Of a stretch of DNA of 64,000 bases, positions 53,253 to 63,273 are shown one piece after another. Under the pieces are notes generated by a model. That model did no database searches, was not told the DNA's origin, and saw only the letters and a program-made list of their open reading frames with translations. The position numbers and the translations under genes are program-made. Numbering within the stretch: the first letter of the stretch is position 1; each line of letters starts with the position of its first letter. Source of the stretch: a virus; the IMG/VR virus record IMGVR_UViG_3300008516_000085, positions 20,233 through 84,232 of that record, one strand, 5' to 3'.

Positions 53253-55784
53253 TTACCCACTATATGTAGATTCGTTTTGATTAGTTTCTCTTGTACATGG
53301 ATCAGGATTATTACTTGGAACATCTATCATAGTCCTGGTCGCTAACTCTATATCATTTCTCTGTACTAATCCCTCCGTAGGTCTATCATAATTATACATG
53401 TTAGGATTACTCTGGGGATTCATAGCTTGACGTTTATCATCTACATTTTTATATAGATCATCTATATAATCTTTATGTGCAGATGAAATTACTTCAGAAC
53501 TTTCTTCTACATAAGTATCTACAGATTCAAGTTCTCCATCTAATCCTTGATTAGCTTCACTACTAACCCCACAAGAACAATCTTTATCTCTCAAACCAGA
53601 GGCATTAAGTACTATATCGATTTCCTGGTTAATTCTACCTGTAGAGGTAGTAAGATCTCTCATTTGACCGTTTTTAGTCAAAACTAAATTAGCACCATAA
53701 GGGAAAGTTCCAATGTGACGATATCCAAGTTTATCCGTATATGGAACAGAATCTCCCGTAATCATAACAAGTTCATTTGACGTAAATGTAGCATCGTCTC
53801 CTGCTTGATTAACCTGATCCTGTGTTCTCTGTCTAACTTTAGCTCTTTCTAACCGCCACAACCCAACTATTCCCGGTCCACTATATACTCCTGATTCTTC
53901 GGAGGCTATTTGTTTTTTTAATTCATTGATATAAGCATCTATATCCTTATAATCATACTTAGACTCCGGAAATGTACCCTTTTTAAGCTCTTTACTAATA
54001 ATTTGAAGACCTTGAACCCTTATCTGATCCTCAGTTAAAAACCCCTGCTTTAAATAATTTGCAATCTCAGCATCAGACATTTGAGAATCTTTTATATACT
54101 GTGACATCTCGGTCTCTTTATCCCGTAAAACACAAGAGTATAAAACATCCCCTCTTACTGAACCTGGAATACGACTATTACCATCATCAAATACTCTCTC
54201 TCTTTTAAATTGAAGGGAAAGGTCAGTCGTAGCTGCTGATCCAAAAGTAAAATTATGATTTATACCTGTTACATAATAAAAAGTATCTATATGCTCTAAA
54301 TAAACCGGATACCCTAATCTAATTTCAGGTCTTAATGGTATAGAGACACTACCTGTATATGCTTGACCATTTCTCCGTGCCATCTCTGCTGCAGCTATCA
54401 TTTTTAATTGCTTTGCATTCATGCCATATGGTACACTAACCTGCTCAGATCTTATACCCATCTTAGCAATAGACGCAAAGTCAGCATGAAACCCTACAGC
54501 TTCAAGAGACGACAATGATTGATACCTAGGACCTGTCACTACAAGGTAATTTATAATAGAATTCGAATCAAATGACGCATTGTAATTTATTACATCATTA
54601 GGTCCTACGCGATAATAAGGAACATTTCCAGAAGCTACATCAAGATTATAAAAAGGAGGTTTAAAAACGATCTCTCCATTTGTATCAACAAAAAATTCCA
54701 TAAACGTTTTTTCACATATAGTGGTCGCAATCTCTATTTTAGAAAACACGGTAGCTTCAGCACCATTACCAAATAAATCAAAAAGTCCATAGGGCTGTAC
54801 TCTTGCTAGTAATCCAAAGTCAAGATCAAGTTTAGCACTTGTATCGGTATGATCTTGCTTATCAGTATCTTTTTTATCCAAAAAAGTTAAGAGCTTGTTC
54901 TTAACAGTTTCAAAAGAAATAGGACCTCTTAAACCATACATTTTTAAGGGGATATTCGCAAGTTGATTTTTTACAAGAACAGGGTCCTCTGAATTAGGAA
55001 CATCAAAACCAAATCGTTTATTCCAGTATTCTATAACATTTGCGGTTAAAGGTCCAAAAGTATCTCTTGTAGGTAATATAGAATCAGGAAGTTCAGCACT
55101 CTTAGACCAATTAGGATAAACAAAATTGTAATATGCTGCTGCTCCATTCTCTCTATGTTGTATAAAAAAGTTATCTACAAATAAAGCATAAATAATTTCC
55201 CAAGCAGACATCTTTTCAAAAACAGAGGGAAATCTTAATTGAGTGGCTCCTCCAAAAAAGGAACTTTGAACACTCGGATTAATGGTAATTTTTTGGTACT
55301 TCCACCAACATAAAAAATCTTCACAAGAAATACTTAGAGTAAAATTACCATCAGAATAATTCTCTTGTACACCCGTAATCATACCCCAAAAAACAGGATA
55401 ATATCTTGGAGTATAATTATACTCCGGTTCGAGATATCTACCTTTCATATAAATCTTAACTTCCATCATAGGCATAAAAAAAGGTACTCTCGTCCCATTA
55501 GGCATACTTATATAATAATCTTCGTGTAGTCCCTTATACATTGGAGCTATAATTTCAATACTAGCTCTTGATGCTCCTGGAGGAGATATAGCAGCACTTA
55601 CATTTACTGATACAATACCGCCTCGTATATCGATGTCCTTTGTACCCTTAGCTTCCATAGGAGAAATAACTCTTGATGCCAAAGCCCCGTTTATTACAAC
55701 AAAAACATCAGGAGCTAATTTAAGGACATTCCTACGATAACTAAACTCTTTAAGCGTAAATAATCCGGACCTTACAATTGCCAT
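53253..55784 (-). CDS. Baseplate hub protein, gp27/gpD-like
   Basis: An 843-residue hub. The order of features fits late-control gpD/gp27-type hubs: an N-terminal region ending PVFWGMITGVQENYSDGNF, then DFLCWWKYQ, a middle domain, and RPEIRLGYPVYLEH with YYVTGINHNFTFG. The last is the strand set typical of the second barrel of such hubs. The C-terminal ~280 residues (from ~560) are an acidic, helical extension with a CSCGVSS cluster near residue 735 and no assignment. It sits just ahead of the spike gene, consistent with a trimeric hub holding the spike. The extension may be a linker to the next baseplate layer. Confidence 0.8.
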   Translation of the reverse strand: MAIVRSGLFTLKEFSYRRNVLKLAPDVFVVINGALASRVISPMEAKGTKDIDIRGGIVSVNVSAAISPPGASRASIEIIAPMYKGLHEDYYISMPNGTRVPFFMPMMEVKIYMKGRYLEPEYNYTPRYYPVFWGMITGVQENYSDGNFTLSISCEDFLCWWKYQKITINPSVQSSFFGGATQLRFPSVFEKMSAWEIIYALFVDNFFIQHRENGAAAYYNFVYPNWSKSAELPDSILPTRDTFGPLTANVIEYWNKRFGFDVPNSEDPVLVKNQLANIPLKMYGLRGPISFETVKNKLLTFLDKKDTDKQDHTDTSAKLDLDFGLLARVQPYGLFDLFGNGAEATVFSKIEIATTICEKTFMEFFVDTNGEIVFKPPFYNLDVASGNVPYYRVGPNDVINYNASFDSNSIINYLVVTGPRYQSLSSLEAVGFHADFASIAKMGIRSEQVSVPYGMNAKQLKMIAAAEMARRNGQAYTGSVSIPLRPEIRLGYPVYLEHIDTFYYVTGINHNFTFGSAATTDLSLQFKRERVFDDGNSRIPGSVRGDVLYSCVLRDKETEMSQYIKDSQMSDAEIANYLKQGFLTEDQIRVQGLQIISKELKKGTFPESKYDYKDIDAYINELKKQIASEESGVYSGPGIVGLWRLERAKVRQRTQDQVNQAGDDATFTSNELVMITGDSVPYTDKLGYRHIGTFPYGANLVLTKNGQMRDLTTSTGRINQEIDIVLNASGLRDKDCSCGVSSEANQGLDGELESVDTYVEESSEVISSAHKDYIDDLYKNVDDKRQAMNPQSNPNMYNYDRPTEGLVQRNDIELATRTMIDVPSNNPDPCTRETNQNESTYSG

Positions 55785-55804
55785 TACATTAATCCCTTAA
55801 TTTT

Positions 55805-57250
55805 TTATTTTGGAAATACCTGATGTGGACTATATTGAGCTAAACCATCATGCTTAGCATAAAGCTCTGTAAAATCTAAAGCAAGATCATCATTAATAAC
55901 TTTATTACCATTAACTGCCATACCATGTAAAGTATTCCACATCCTATTAAGATACGGGGTTGCTTCTATCCTAAGTGTATCTCTATAATTATAATTACCC
56001 CCCCTTATTTCACGTACTTCAAAATCACAATGTTGATGATATTTACCACCATCAGTACCTTCTCTACCAACTATAGTACCTATATCAACTTGATCTCCTT
56101 TTACTAAATTTATACTCTGAGGACGAAGATGAAAATATCGAACATAAATAGATTTACCCTCTGGACTTACAGATTTTACCAAAACATAATTAGAACCACC
56201 ATAAGAGTAGCTCTTTTGAACATAAATTACAGAGCCACTTGTAGCAGAATAAATTCTTCCGGTATGCGTCCTAAAGTCACACTTTTTTTCATGCCCTTCA
56301 CCATCTAACCATCCTCGAGTAATCCAAAATCTTCCTTCCGGAATTTTAGATACGGGTTTTTCTCCTCTAGCTACAGAAGAAGATTCTTCTCCTCTCGCTT
56401 CTTCATCAGTATAATCATAATCTGATATATTATACCTCTCTTCCGGATAATATTCATTAAGCTCCTCTTCATCTAAACCTAAAATGCTCTTAAATCCAAT
56501 ATTAGCACCCTGTAAAGCCGTACGAACGTTAATATTAAGATAATTATCCTGCTTTTTGACGTGACCTTCAATACCCTGAAGATCTACACCAAAACTTGAC
56601 ACTATAAAATCAAAGTTATAATCCATACAATAGGGCTTCGTGGGAATATCATTCAAAGTAAAAGTATTAAAAGATCCTATATAAATTGATTCATCATATT
56701 CTATTTTTATGCTATCCATTACATTAATAACTCGACTTGTACCATCTTTAAAATATGAAGGATTTTCAGCACCATCTAAAAAATACCAACCATTATTTTT
56801 GAATATGCCCACTATATCAACAATATTAATAAAACTTGGAGACCTTCGTCTATAAGCATTAGTCAGACCTCCCCCTCCAGAACCTGTATATAAATAGAAT
56901 CCAGCTGATGTACCACTTATTGAAAGTGTAGCTTGTTCATTACCCCAAGCCGTATTTACCCACCCTTTTCGGGTATACGCATTGTTAAATTTCTGCTGCT
57001 GTCCTGTAACCATATCATCAGGATTAATGAATAAAATAAGAGAAATAACGTCTAACTGAGTTTCACTATCAAATATTGATATAATGAAAGGTTTATACTC
57101 TGAAGGAAGATTAACAGAAGTTTTCCAATCCTTAATATCAACAGAGAATTCATCATTTACCAGGGTATTAAAAAATAAACTTCCACCTTGCCTATACAGA
57201 AGTTCCTCTAATGTATCACGAGTATGTGTAAGTATTTTACTAGTTATCAT
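55805..57250 (-). CDS. Baseplate protein with degenerate M23 (LytM-like) peptidase domain
   Basis: A 481-residue protein with two parts. Residues ~60-230 resemble the neighbouring 57247-58098 protein (FINPDDMVTGQQQKFN and W..AWGNEQATLSISG, then RNNGWY-like segments), so both share a baseplate domain. Residues ~300-420 form an M23 peptidase-like fold: THTGRIYSATSGSVIY (~327), YVRYFHLRP (~373) and HQHCDFEVR (~405). The first His and the HxH pair are present, but the Asp expected five positions after the first His is Ile. The zinc site may therefore be incomplete. If active it would cut peptidoglycan cross-links as the tail penetrates; if not, it could bind peptidoglycan. The gene overlaps the next by four bases (ATGA). 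Confidence 0.75.
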   Translation of the reverse strand: MITSKILTHTRDTLEELLYRQGGSLFFNTLVNDEFSVDIKDWKTSVNLPSEYKPFIISIFDSETQLDVISLILFINPDDMVTGQQQKFNNAYTRKGWVNTAWGNEQATLSISGTSAGFYLYTGSGGGGLTNAYRRRSPSFINIVDIVGIFKNNGWYFLDGAENPSYFKDGTSRVINVMDSIKIEYDESIYIGSFNTFTLNDIPTKPYCMDYNFDFIVSSFGVDLQGIEGHVKKQDNYLNINVRTALQGANIGFKSILGLDEEELNEYYPEERYNISDYDYTDEEARGEESSSVARGEKPVSKIPEGRFWITRGWLDGEGHEKKCDFRTHTGRIYSATSGSVIYVQKSYSYGGSNYVLVKSVSPEGKSIYVRYFHLRPQSINLVKGDQVDIGTIVGREGTDGGKYHQHCDFEVREIRGGNYNYRDTLRIEATPYLNRMWNTLHGMAVNGNKVINDDLALDFTELYAKHDGLAQYSPHQVFPK

Positions 57251-58098
57251 TTTCCAACAGTCCAGATAGTTTTTTCAGCTTTAAAAACAGAAGTATAAAT
57301 AAGCCTAAAGGGAGTAGAAGAAGATTCAGTTGTATCAAATGATTCAAAGTATCCTATTAAAGTCACATAATCAAAACTTATTCTATTATATAATCTTTCT
57401 CGAATCATACCATGTCTCGGATGATTACCTGTAGCAGAAGGATTCTGTAATAAATATCTATTTACAACACTATAATCATACATTTCATCTACAGATCCAA
57501 TTGGCATAGGAGAAGAAGCATAACCATTAGGTTCTTGATATAAATAACCATTAGTTCTATAGATATTTACTAAAGATTTGAGTAGTTTATAAGATTCTGA
57601 GTAATTTCTACTCACAGAAGATAATCCTGTGTAATTATCTTGATTCAATCGAGCATTAAAAGAATAAGTAGATCCCGAAAAATTTATAGAATCTATCTCA
57701 TCTCCCCAATGCTCTTCCACCCATCGAGTCATGGTATTATATCTATTTATTTTTTTTGCAGAATTTATAATCATTGATTCAGGATTAGGAGTAAGTTTAA
57801 GGGCTTCTAATCTCGATCCATCCTGATATTCAATAAGAATAGGTTTTATATTAGAATCTACCCAATCAATTATCATAGGAGTTTCATTAGGGACTTTTCT
57901 AACATAAGGAGGTCTTAATTCAACAATAGAAAAATTATTATTTGAACTTTGACATATCTTCCAATTTTCAGTGGGACCTAACACAAGAAGAGTATCAAGG
58001 TCATCTTTTTTATATTCCTCTGGAAGAGTTATAGCATTAATATATTTTTGAAAAGAAGCAGGAGTTATGTTCGCTATTGTTGTATTTTCTTCAGCCAT
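57247..58098 (-). CDS. Baseplate protein, paralogue of the M23-carrying neighbour
   Basis: A 283-residue protein that matches the first ~230 residues of the 55805-57250 protein: NPESMIINSAKKINRYNTMT next to NPDDMVTGQQQKFN, W-x-x-x-HWGDE against W-x-x-AWGNE, a Ser-Gly strand (INFSGSTYSF), and a LVNIYRTNGY segment beside VGIFKNNGWY. It ends before any peptidase domain. The pair suggests duplication of a baseplate or hub-adapter domain followed by capture of the M23 module by one copy. It sits eight bases after the tape measure gene. A role at the tail tip, linking tube and hub, is likely but not proven. Confidence 0.65.
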   Translation of the reverse strand: MAEENTTIANITPASFQKYINAITLPEEYKKDDLDTLLVLGPTENWKICQSSNNNFSIVELRPPYVRKVPNETPMIIDWVDSNIKPILIEYQDGSRLEALKLTPNPESMIINSAKKINRYNTMTRWVEEHWGDEIDSINFSGSTYSFNARLNQDNYTGLSSVSRNYSESYKLLKSLVNIYRTNGYLYQEPNGYASSPMPIGSVDEMYDYSVVNRYLLQNPSATGNHPRHGMIRERLYNRISFDYVTLIGYFESFDTTESSSTPFRLIYTSVFKAEKTIWTVGK

Positions 58099-58106
58099 AT
58101 TTCAAA

Positions 58107-61100
58107 CTACCTTCTTTTCTGTTTATCGAAATACATTCTTTCAAAAGACTGTTCTATCGCAGGCTTTATCTTTTTTAAAATATCCTCTGCATCACCCGTT
58201 ATTGATTCTATGTTAATATTTACAGGGATAACGGGAGCTTGATTCTTATCATTACCTGAAGTGGGACTTTTCATTTTAGATAAAGCACTCTGAGAAAAAG
58301 CACCAAAATCTCCACCTGTACCCATAGACATGCTTCTAGCGTTTACCACAACATCGCCTTTACTAAGAAGAGCATAACCACTTGACATAGCTCTATAATC
58401 TTTATTAGGCTTTACAGATTCAGTTGTGATATCTACACCGTATGCCTTCTCCCTTTTAAACTTATCTCTTTTTTCTTTAAGATACTGAGCAGTTGCCATT
58501 AGTTTATCTCGTTCAACACCTGTAGATTCAGAAGCCTTTTTTTCTACAGATGCTAATTGAGTTAATATTTTTTCTTTTTTATTGTAAATAGCCATAACAT
58601 TTTTAACAGACTGCTGCTGAAGCTCCGCTTCTTGATAGAGATTAGCTCCTGCAATACCTCTTTTTATATCCTCAACACCCTGTATCCTACGTGCTATGTC
58701 ACTGCGTTTTTCTTTATCTTCTAAAGGAGTTTTCTTTAATTCATTTCTAAGTATCATCTCTTTTTCTATAAGTTTTCCAAGAGTTTTATAATCTTCACTC
58801 TTTCTAAATTCTTCTTCAGTTCTAACTCCTTTAGCACCCATTTTATTTGCTATAGCCGTAACGAAACCCAGGATAGCACCAGTACTTCGTGCTGTAGCAA
58901 TAGCAGCTTGAGCAGCACCTTTTTGAATATCATTACCAGCAAGAAAATATTCTGCATTCTCTTTATTAATCCCAATAAAATCTTCAATGGTACGAGTATT
59001 CTTTACAAGATCATCTAATCTGCTAGCCTGCTCCTTGTCACCTTCACCTGTTACTTTTTCTACATTACCAAGGGCACTTAAAGTAATATCTTCAATATTA
59101 TTTATTACTCCTGAATAACCTTTTTCCAAGAATTCCTGGACTGCCTTGGGAAATTTATCAAGATAATCGTAAATTCTACCTACATCCATATCTCCTGCAT
59201 ATGCTGATAAACCATCTTTTATTGCTTTCATATCCATCTGACCTGTTTTCATACCATCAGTAATAATCTCCTGTATCTTATCACCAAATTCAGAACGCTT
59301 ACCCTCTGGAAGAACCTCATCAAGATCCTTAGCCATTCTTTTAATTCCCTCTCTTGAGGTCTTAACTGTACCAATCATCTTCATAGCAAATTCATCAGAT
59401 ACACCTAGAATAACCTTCATATGCTCTACCATAGCACGAGTATCTCCGAATATATCCGGACCACCTTTTGATTTTAATTTCTTAAAATAGTCCCCCAATT
59501 TGTCGCCTACTTTATCAGATATCAACTCAAGATACATAGCCATATCCTGAGCATTAGATTTAGCAGCAGCACTCGCCATAGCATAGGTTTTTTCTGTAGT
59601 AACCAATTGTTTCTCTTCAGCAGAAATTTCATTCTTTATTAAATCTATTGCCTTTTTATTACCACTTTTCTCAGCTTCTGCTAAACCTTTTCTTTTTGCC
59701 GCTAAAGAATCTAAGTGCTTCGCTATAGCAGCTTTTGAGTCGGATTCTAACTTTACAAAATCTTTTCTATAAGCTTCTACTCCACCAGACATATTCATAA
59801 AAGCAACTCTTGTATTATTATCCATATCTTTAAAGAGATTGGTCAACTCCTGGGTTTGCTTCTGGGCATCTTTAAAACCCATACCCCCCTGATCCTGAAA
59901 ATTCTTAAGAGTATTGGATGCTGAAGTAAGAAATTTACCATAATAACTTAAAGCTTCTGCAGCTGCATAAGTAGCTTGATAAAACTTTTGAGACTGTATC
60001 CCCGCTAATGATGCATCATATGCTAAAACCTTAAAACTATCTGAAGCTTCATCCAAAGTGGATCTTAAATCAGTCATTTGCTCACCAAGCATGGCTCCTG
60101 CTTCTTGCATAGAAACCCCAAAATCAAGATGAACTTTAGCAGAATCCTCAATCAACTTATTATATCCTCCAGCTACGTTTTTCATTACTCCCTGAAGACT
60201 CATACCCGCTTCCGCTATACCCTGAAACATTCCCATTATATCTTCAGATTTCAAGCCATACTTAAGATTTCTCTGTAAATTAAATATTGAATCTGTAAAC
60301 TTATCCATAGCTTTATCTATATTACCCATCATTACCGTAGGACCATGAAGCTTAGCAAACGTTTGATTAAATTGTTTTAAAAATTTATCTAATCTATTTA
60401 CCAAACTAGCTACAGCTTTAATAGCTGATACTACTAAACCTATCCATCCTATAGCTCCTAATGCCTTAAATGCTACACCCAATGTCCTCACAATACCTGT
60501 AAAACCAGCAGCAGTCTTACCTGTAGCTCCCATAATCTCATTTAATTTACTGAGATCTTTACCTGAACCTCTATAAGATTTAGCACTTTCAATCTTTTGA
60601 GATAAACTTGTTTTACTACTGAACATTGTTTTCAAATTTCCAAGCTGACTCTCACGTAATTGTCTGGCTTTTCCGTATTGAGTATCCCTTAAATTGCCGC
60701 CTTGTTTTATAGTCTCATCTATTATTCCATGAGCTCCTTTTGAAACCTTACGTTTTAATAAATCACCCTGTACACTGGCGATACCCTCCATAGTATCAAG
60801 CTGCTCTTTTAGATCTTTACTCTCTTCCTCAGTCATCTGTTCGTTTGCTACTAAAAGATCATACTGCTCTTTCATTATTTCAATACGTCGCTTAGTAAGA
60901 TCATTAAGATTATTCATAGACCCAATATCTGAACTATCTACCAGGGCAAGTTTATCAAAAGTCCCTTGCATTGTTTTAGCATTACCATTTAACTTGTTAA
61001 TAGAATCTTTAGCTTTATTTAAATCCTTTACATACCCCTCCATGGATCTTTGAGTATTAATTATAGCTTCTCTATTTTCCTTTAAAATCTTATTAGCCTT

Positions 61101-61445
61101 TTTATACTCATCACTTCCTTTTCCACTATTTTTTCGTACTTTCTTTGCAGTAAGTACGAGTTTTTCCTGATCTTCTTTTAATGATTTATATTTATCTGAA
61201 GATTTTTCTAACTCTTTATGCGTATTTTTTAAAGAAGAAGATAAACTTTCCTCTTTATCTAAAAGATCTCTTTGAGCAGTAGCTGATGCTGACATTGCAT
61301 CTGTATATCTTTTACGTACATTAGTACCTTGTAACATAAGGGTATTTAAATTTTTCTCAATTCTAAGAATATTCTCTTGAGTAGATTTCAATCTATTAAG
61401 CTCTTTTATTTGATCTTGTATCTCTTTAATATTCATTTCCGGCAC
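58107..61445 (-). CDS. Tape measure protein
   Basis: A 1112-residue protein with the usual tape measure profile. The first ~250 residues are long charged coiled coil (QIKELNRLKSTQENILRIEK and following). Residues ~315-350 are hydrophobic and glycine-rich (GVAFKALGAIGWIGLVVSAI), the typical central membrane-active segment. A long helical region follows, with a basic tail. Length scales with tail length at roughly 0.15 nm per residue in known phages, giving about 165 nm if that rule holds here. It overlaps the preceding chaperone-like gene by 20 bases and precedes the baseplate genes, as expected. No peptidase or lysozyme motif is visible inside it. Confidence 0.9.
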   Translation of the reverse strand: MPEMNIKEIQDQIKELNRLKSTQENILRIEKNLNTLMLQGTNVRKRYTDAMSASATAQRDLLDKEESLSSSLKNTHKELEKSSDKYKSLKEDQEKLVLTAKKVRKNSGKGSDEYKKANKILKENREAIINTQRSMEGYVKDLNKAKDSINKLNGNAKTMQGTFDKLALVDSSDIGSMNNLNDLTKRRIEIMKEQYDLLVANEQMTEEESKDLKEQLDTMEGIASVQGDLLKRKVSKGAHGIIDETIKQGGNLRDTQYGKARQLRESQLGNLKTMFSSKTSLSQKIESAKSYRGSGKDLSKLNEIMGATGKTAAGFTGIVRTLGVAFKALGAIGWIGLVVSAIKAVASLVNRLDKFLKQFNQTFAKLHGPTVMMGNIDKAMDKFTDSIFNLQRNLKYGLKSEDIMGMFQGIAEAGMSLQGVMKNVAGGYNKLIEDSAKVHLDFGVSMQEAGAMLGEQMTDLRSTLDEASDSFKVLAYDASLAGIQSQKFYQATYAAAEALSYYGKFLTSASNTLKNFQDQGGMGFKDAQKQTQELTNLFKDMDNNTRVAFMNMSGGVEAYRKDFVKLESDSKAAIAKHLDSLAAKRKGLAEAEKSGNKKAIDLIKNEISAEEKQLVTTEKTYAMASAAAKSNAQDMAMYLELISDKVGDKLGDYFKKLKSKGGPDIFGDTRAMVEHMKVILGVSDEFAMKMIGTVKTSREGIKRMAKDLDEVLPEGKRSEFGDKIQEIITDGMKTGQMDMKAIKDGLSAYAGDMDVGRIYDYLDKFPKAVQEFLEKGYSGVINNIEDITLSALGNVEKVTGEGDKEQASRLDDLVKNTRTIEDFIGINKENAEYFLAGNDIQKGAAQAAIATARSTGAILGFVTAIANKMGAKGVRTEEEFRKSEDYKTLGKLIEKEMILRNELKKTPLEDKEKRSDIARRIQGVEDIKRGIAGANLYQEAELQQQSVKNVMAIYNKKEKILTQLASVEKKASESTGVERDKLMATAQYLKEKRDKFKREKAYGVDITTESVKPNKDYRAMSSGYALLSKGDVVVNARSMSMGTGGDFGAFSQSALSKMKSPTSGNDKNQAPVIPVNINIESITGDAEDILKKIKPAIEQSFERMYFDKQKRR

Positions 61446-62499
61446 CCTTCATATCAGGACGTATAATCTTGGTACTTATTTTTCTTAATACACGCTCTTT
61501 CATTTCATCTTTCTCTTTACCTGCCATATATGTCTTATCTGGGTCTACATTCTTTTTTTTATTTAATATTTTATTTAGTTCAATAGTTGATATGGGTTTT
61601 GAAGGTTCTAATAAATCAAGATCTGCAATCTCGATATTTTTCCTAAACGCTTTTTGTCTTTCTTCAACATTCTTTTTAGCTGCTTCTGCTCTCTTTTTCT
61701 GATTTTCCATCCATTGATCTATATATAAATCATGTTTATCTTTTTTCCCTGTCATCTGACGGGAAAGCTCTCTTACTAAATCTTCCCGAGAAACTAATGG
61801 AGCAGTCCATTCTTCCCTTTTTTTATTATTCTCCTCTATTCTTTTTCTATCGAACCCGTATTTACAAATTTCATCCCTTAACTCTTTAAGCTCATTAGTA
61901 TGTGTTTCAAAATTCTTTGATAATGTCTTAGCACTTTTATAATTTGAAGCCCCTACTATAAGAAGTGTCAAATTAAAATCTTTTCCATATTCCTGCTCTT
62001 CATCTAATCTTTTATTTATATTTATCCAGTTCTCCGTGACACTATTAATCCCTATAATATCAAGACCTCTCATACCAACAAACGCTGATCGATTATACGG
62101 ATCCAAAACAGACCATAAATATCTTGATTTAGTGGAATAACTAAATCCTTCAAGATAATCCAATGATTCTATATAGGCCTGGTTTAATTCATAGATCGCT
62201 TCAACAATCTTAAGAACAAACAGCCCCGGTAATTGACTATAAAATTTAAGTATATCAGAAAAGCACTCATTTCGATTCTCTAATAAATTTATTCCATCTA
62301 TCGAAACCGTACTATATGCTATGCTAAAAAGATTAATCTTAAATTTATCCTTATTAGAACAAAACATATTCATCTGATAGTATTCTTTATCTGATATATT
62401 TTTTATTAATAGATCATGACCATTTACAAAAATTCTAACGGATAAAAACCCATAGGTAATTATCCGTTCAATATTTTCATATGCCTCTAATACTTCCAT
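61426..62499 (-). CDS. Tail assembly chaperone-like protein (second of two)
   Basis: A 357-residue protein between the tube and the tape measure genes, in the usual slot of tail assembly chaperones. The first ~200 residues are globular and alpha/beta. The rest is strongly charged and helical (KKREEWTAPLVSREDLVREL, then RQKAFRKNIEIADL). It starts four bases after the stop of the first gene, so no frameshift product is needed to express it. It overlaps the tape measure gene by 20 bases. No catalytic motif is visible. Position is the main support for the role. Confidence 0.6.
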   Translation of the reverse strand: MEVLEAYENIERIITYGFLSVRIFVNGHDLLIKNISDKEYYQMNMFCSNKDKFKINLFSIAYSTVSIDGINLLENRNECFSDILKFYSQLPGLFVLKIVEAIYELNQAYIESLDYLEGFSYSTKSRYLWSVLDPYNRSAFVGMRGLDIIGINSVTENWININKRLDEEQEYGKDFNLTLLIVGASNYKSAKTLSKNFETHTNELKELRDEICKYGFDRKRIEENNKKREEWTAPLVSREDLVRELSRQMTGKKDKHDLYIDQWMENQKKRAEAAKKNVEERQKAFRKNIEIADLDLLEPSKPISTIELNKILNKKKNVDPDKTYMAGKEKDEMKERVLRKISTKIIRPDMKGAGNEY

Positions 62500-62503
62500 T
62501 TAA

Positions 62504-63097
62504 TTAAACCTGATCTACTTTATTATCTTCATCCTCTTTTATATCAATTTTAGTAAAAACTATAGGTTTATCTTCTGAATTTTCTTCAAGTTTATCCTTT
62601 GGAGTTTCTGTAGAAGCTTCATCATCTTCTTCTTGTCTTTTTTTATATTCCTTTTCCTTCTTTTTTCTTTCCGCCTCTCTTACTTTTGGAGTCTTATACC
62701 AACTATATTCAATACCTTTATCAAGAGTATTTTCCACTTCTTCTTTAAAATCTATATATACCTCAAAAAGTTGTTCCAATATTTTAGGAGGAAGCTTTTT
62801 TAAAAACTCACGAAGATAAATAGCTTTTTCCTTTGTTTCGACTTTATCTTCTGTTTTTATCTCAACAATTTTAGGTATAATCTCACCACCAATACTTATG
62901 ATAGCATAAGACAAAATCTGCATTCTAGTCTTCTCATAAAAAGCTAAGGGATCCTCAGAACTCTCAGGAAGAGCACTTACTAATTGATCTTGCTCATAAT
63001 TAAGAAGAGTAAGCTCAAATTTAATTTCATTAACAATAGCTTCCTTTTTGTAAGAAAATTTTTCTTCCAATGATTTAATGACGTCAAATAAAGACAT
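62504..63097 (-). CDS. Tail assembly chaperone-like protein (first of two)
   Basis: A 197-residue protein. Residues 1-~125 are helical and include LREFLKKLPPKILEQLFEVY, a pattern like the helical cores of phage tail assembly chaperones. The C-terminal ~70 residues are highly charged (KKKEKEYKKRQEEDDEAS), probably disordered. It is preceded by a clear AAGGAGA site and is the first gene after the 176-base hairpin region. I see no in-frame slippery site near its end, and the next gene has its own start. The two genes together probably coat the tape measure protein before the tube polymerises. Confidence 0.65.
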   Translation of the reverse strand: MSLFDVIKSLEEKFSYKKEAIVNEIKFELTLLNYEQDQLVSALPESSEDPLAFYEKTRMQILSYAIISIGGEIIPKIVEIKTEDKVETKEKAIYLREFLKKLPPKILEQLFEVYIDFKEEVENTLDKGIEYSWYKTPKVREAERKKKEKEYKKRQEEDDEASTETPKDKLEENSEDKPIVFTKIDIKEDEDNKVDQV

Positions 63098-63148
63098 GAC
63101 AGTCTCCTTATATGAGATATGTTTTTATATGTAGAAATAAAGAAATAC

Positions 63149-63167
63149 TATACAGAGGGTCTGTATA
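63149..63167 (-). terminator. Hairpin TATACAGA-CCC-TCTGTATA
   Basis: On the minus strand the perfect 8-base-pair stem TATACAGA/TCTGTATA has a three-base loop and is followed by a U-rich run (GTATTTCTTTATTTC). It stands in AT-rich DNA between the tail tube and chaperone genes and would lower transcription of the chaperones relative to the tube. Confidence 0.55.
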
Positions 63168-63248
63168 AAAGAGGGGGATGTAGATATGAATATTTTATTT
63201 TATATAGTAAAAAATGTAATATATGTTATATTATTTGAATATTAGTAA

Positions 63249-63265
63249 GTCTCCCTCTTGGAGAC
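63249..63265 (-). terminator. Hairpin just behind the tail tube gene
   Basis: GTCTCC and GGAGAC form a 6-base-pair GC-containing stem with a five-base loop, eight bases past the stop codon of the tube gene on the minus strand. The trailing sequence (TTACTAATATT) is only partly U-rich, so it may be a weak terminator or an mRNA-stabilising hairpin. Confidence 0.5.
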
Positions 63266-63273
63266 AAAACCCT

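Noticed and set aside
62400-62520. Programmed frameshift linking the two tail chaperone-like genes
   Set aside because: The second gene has its own ATG four bases after the first gene's stop, and no slippery heptamer is apparent. Frameshifting is not needed.
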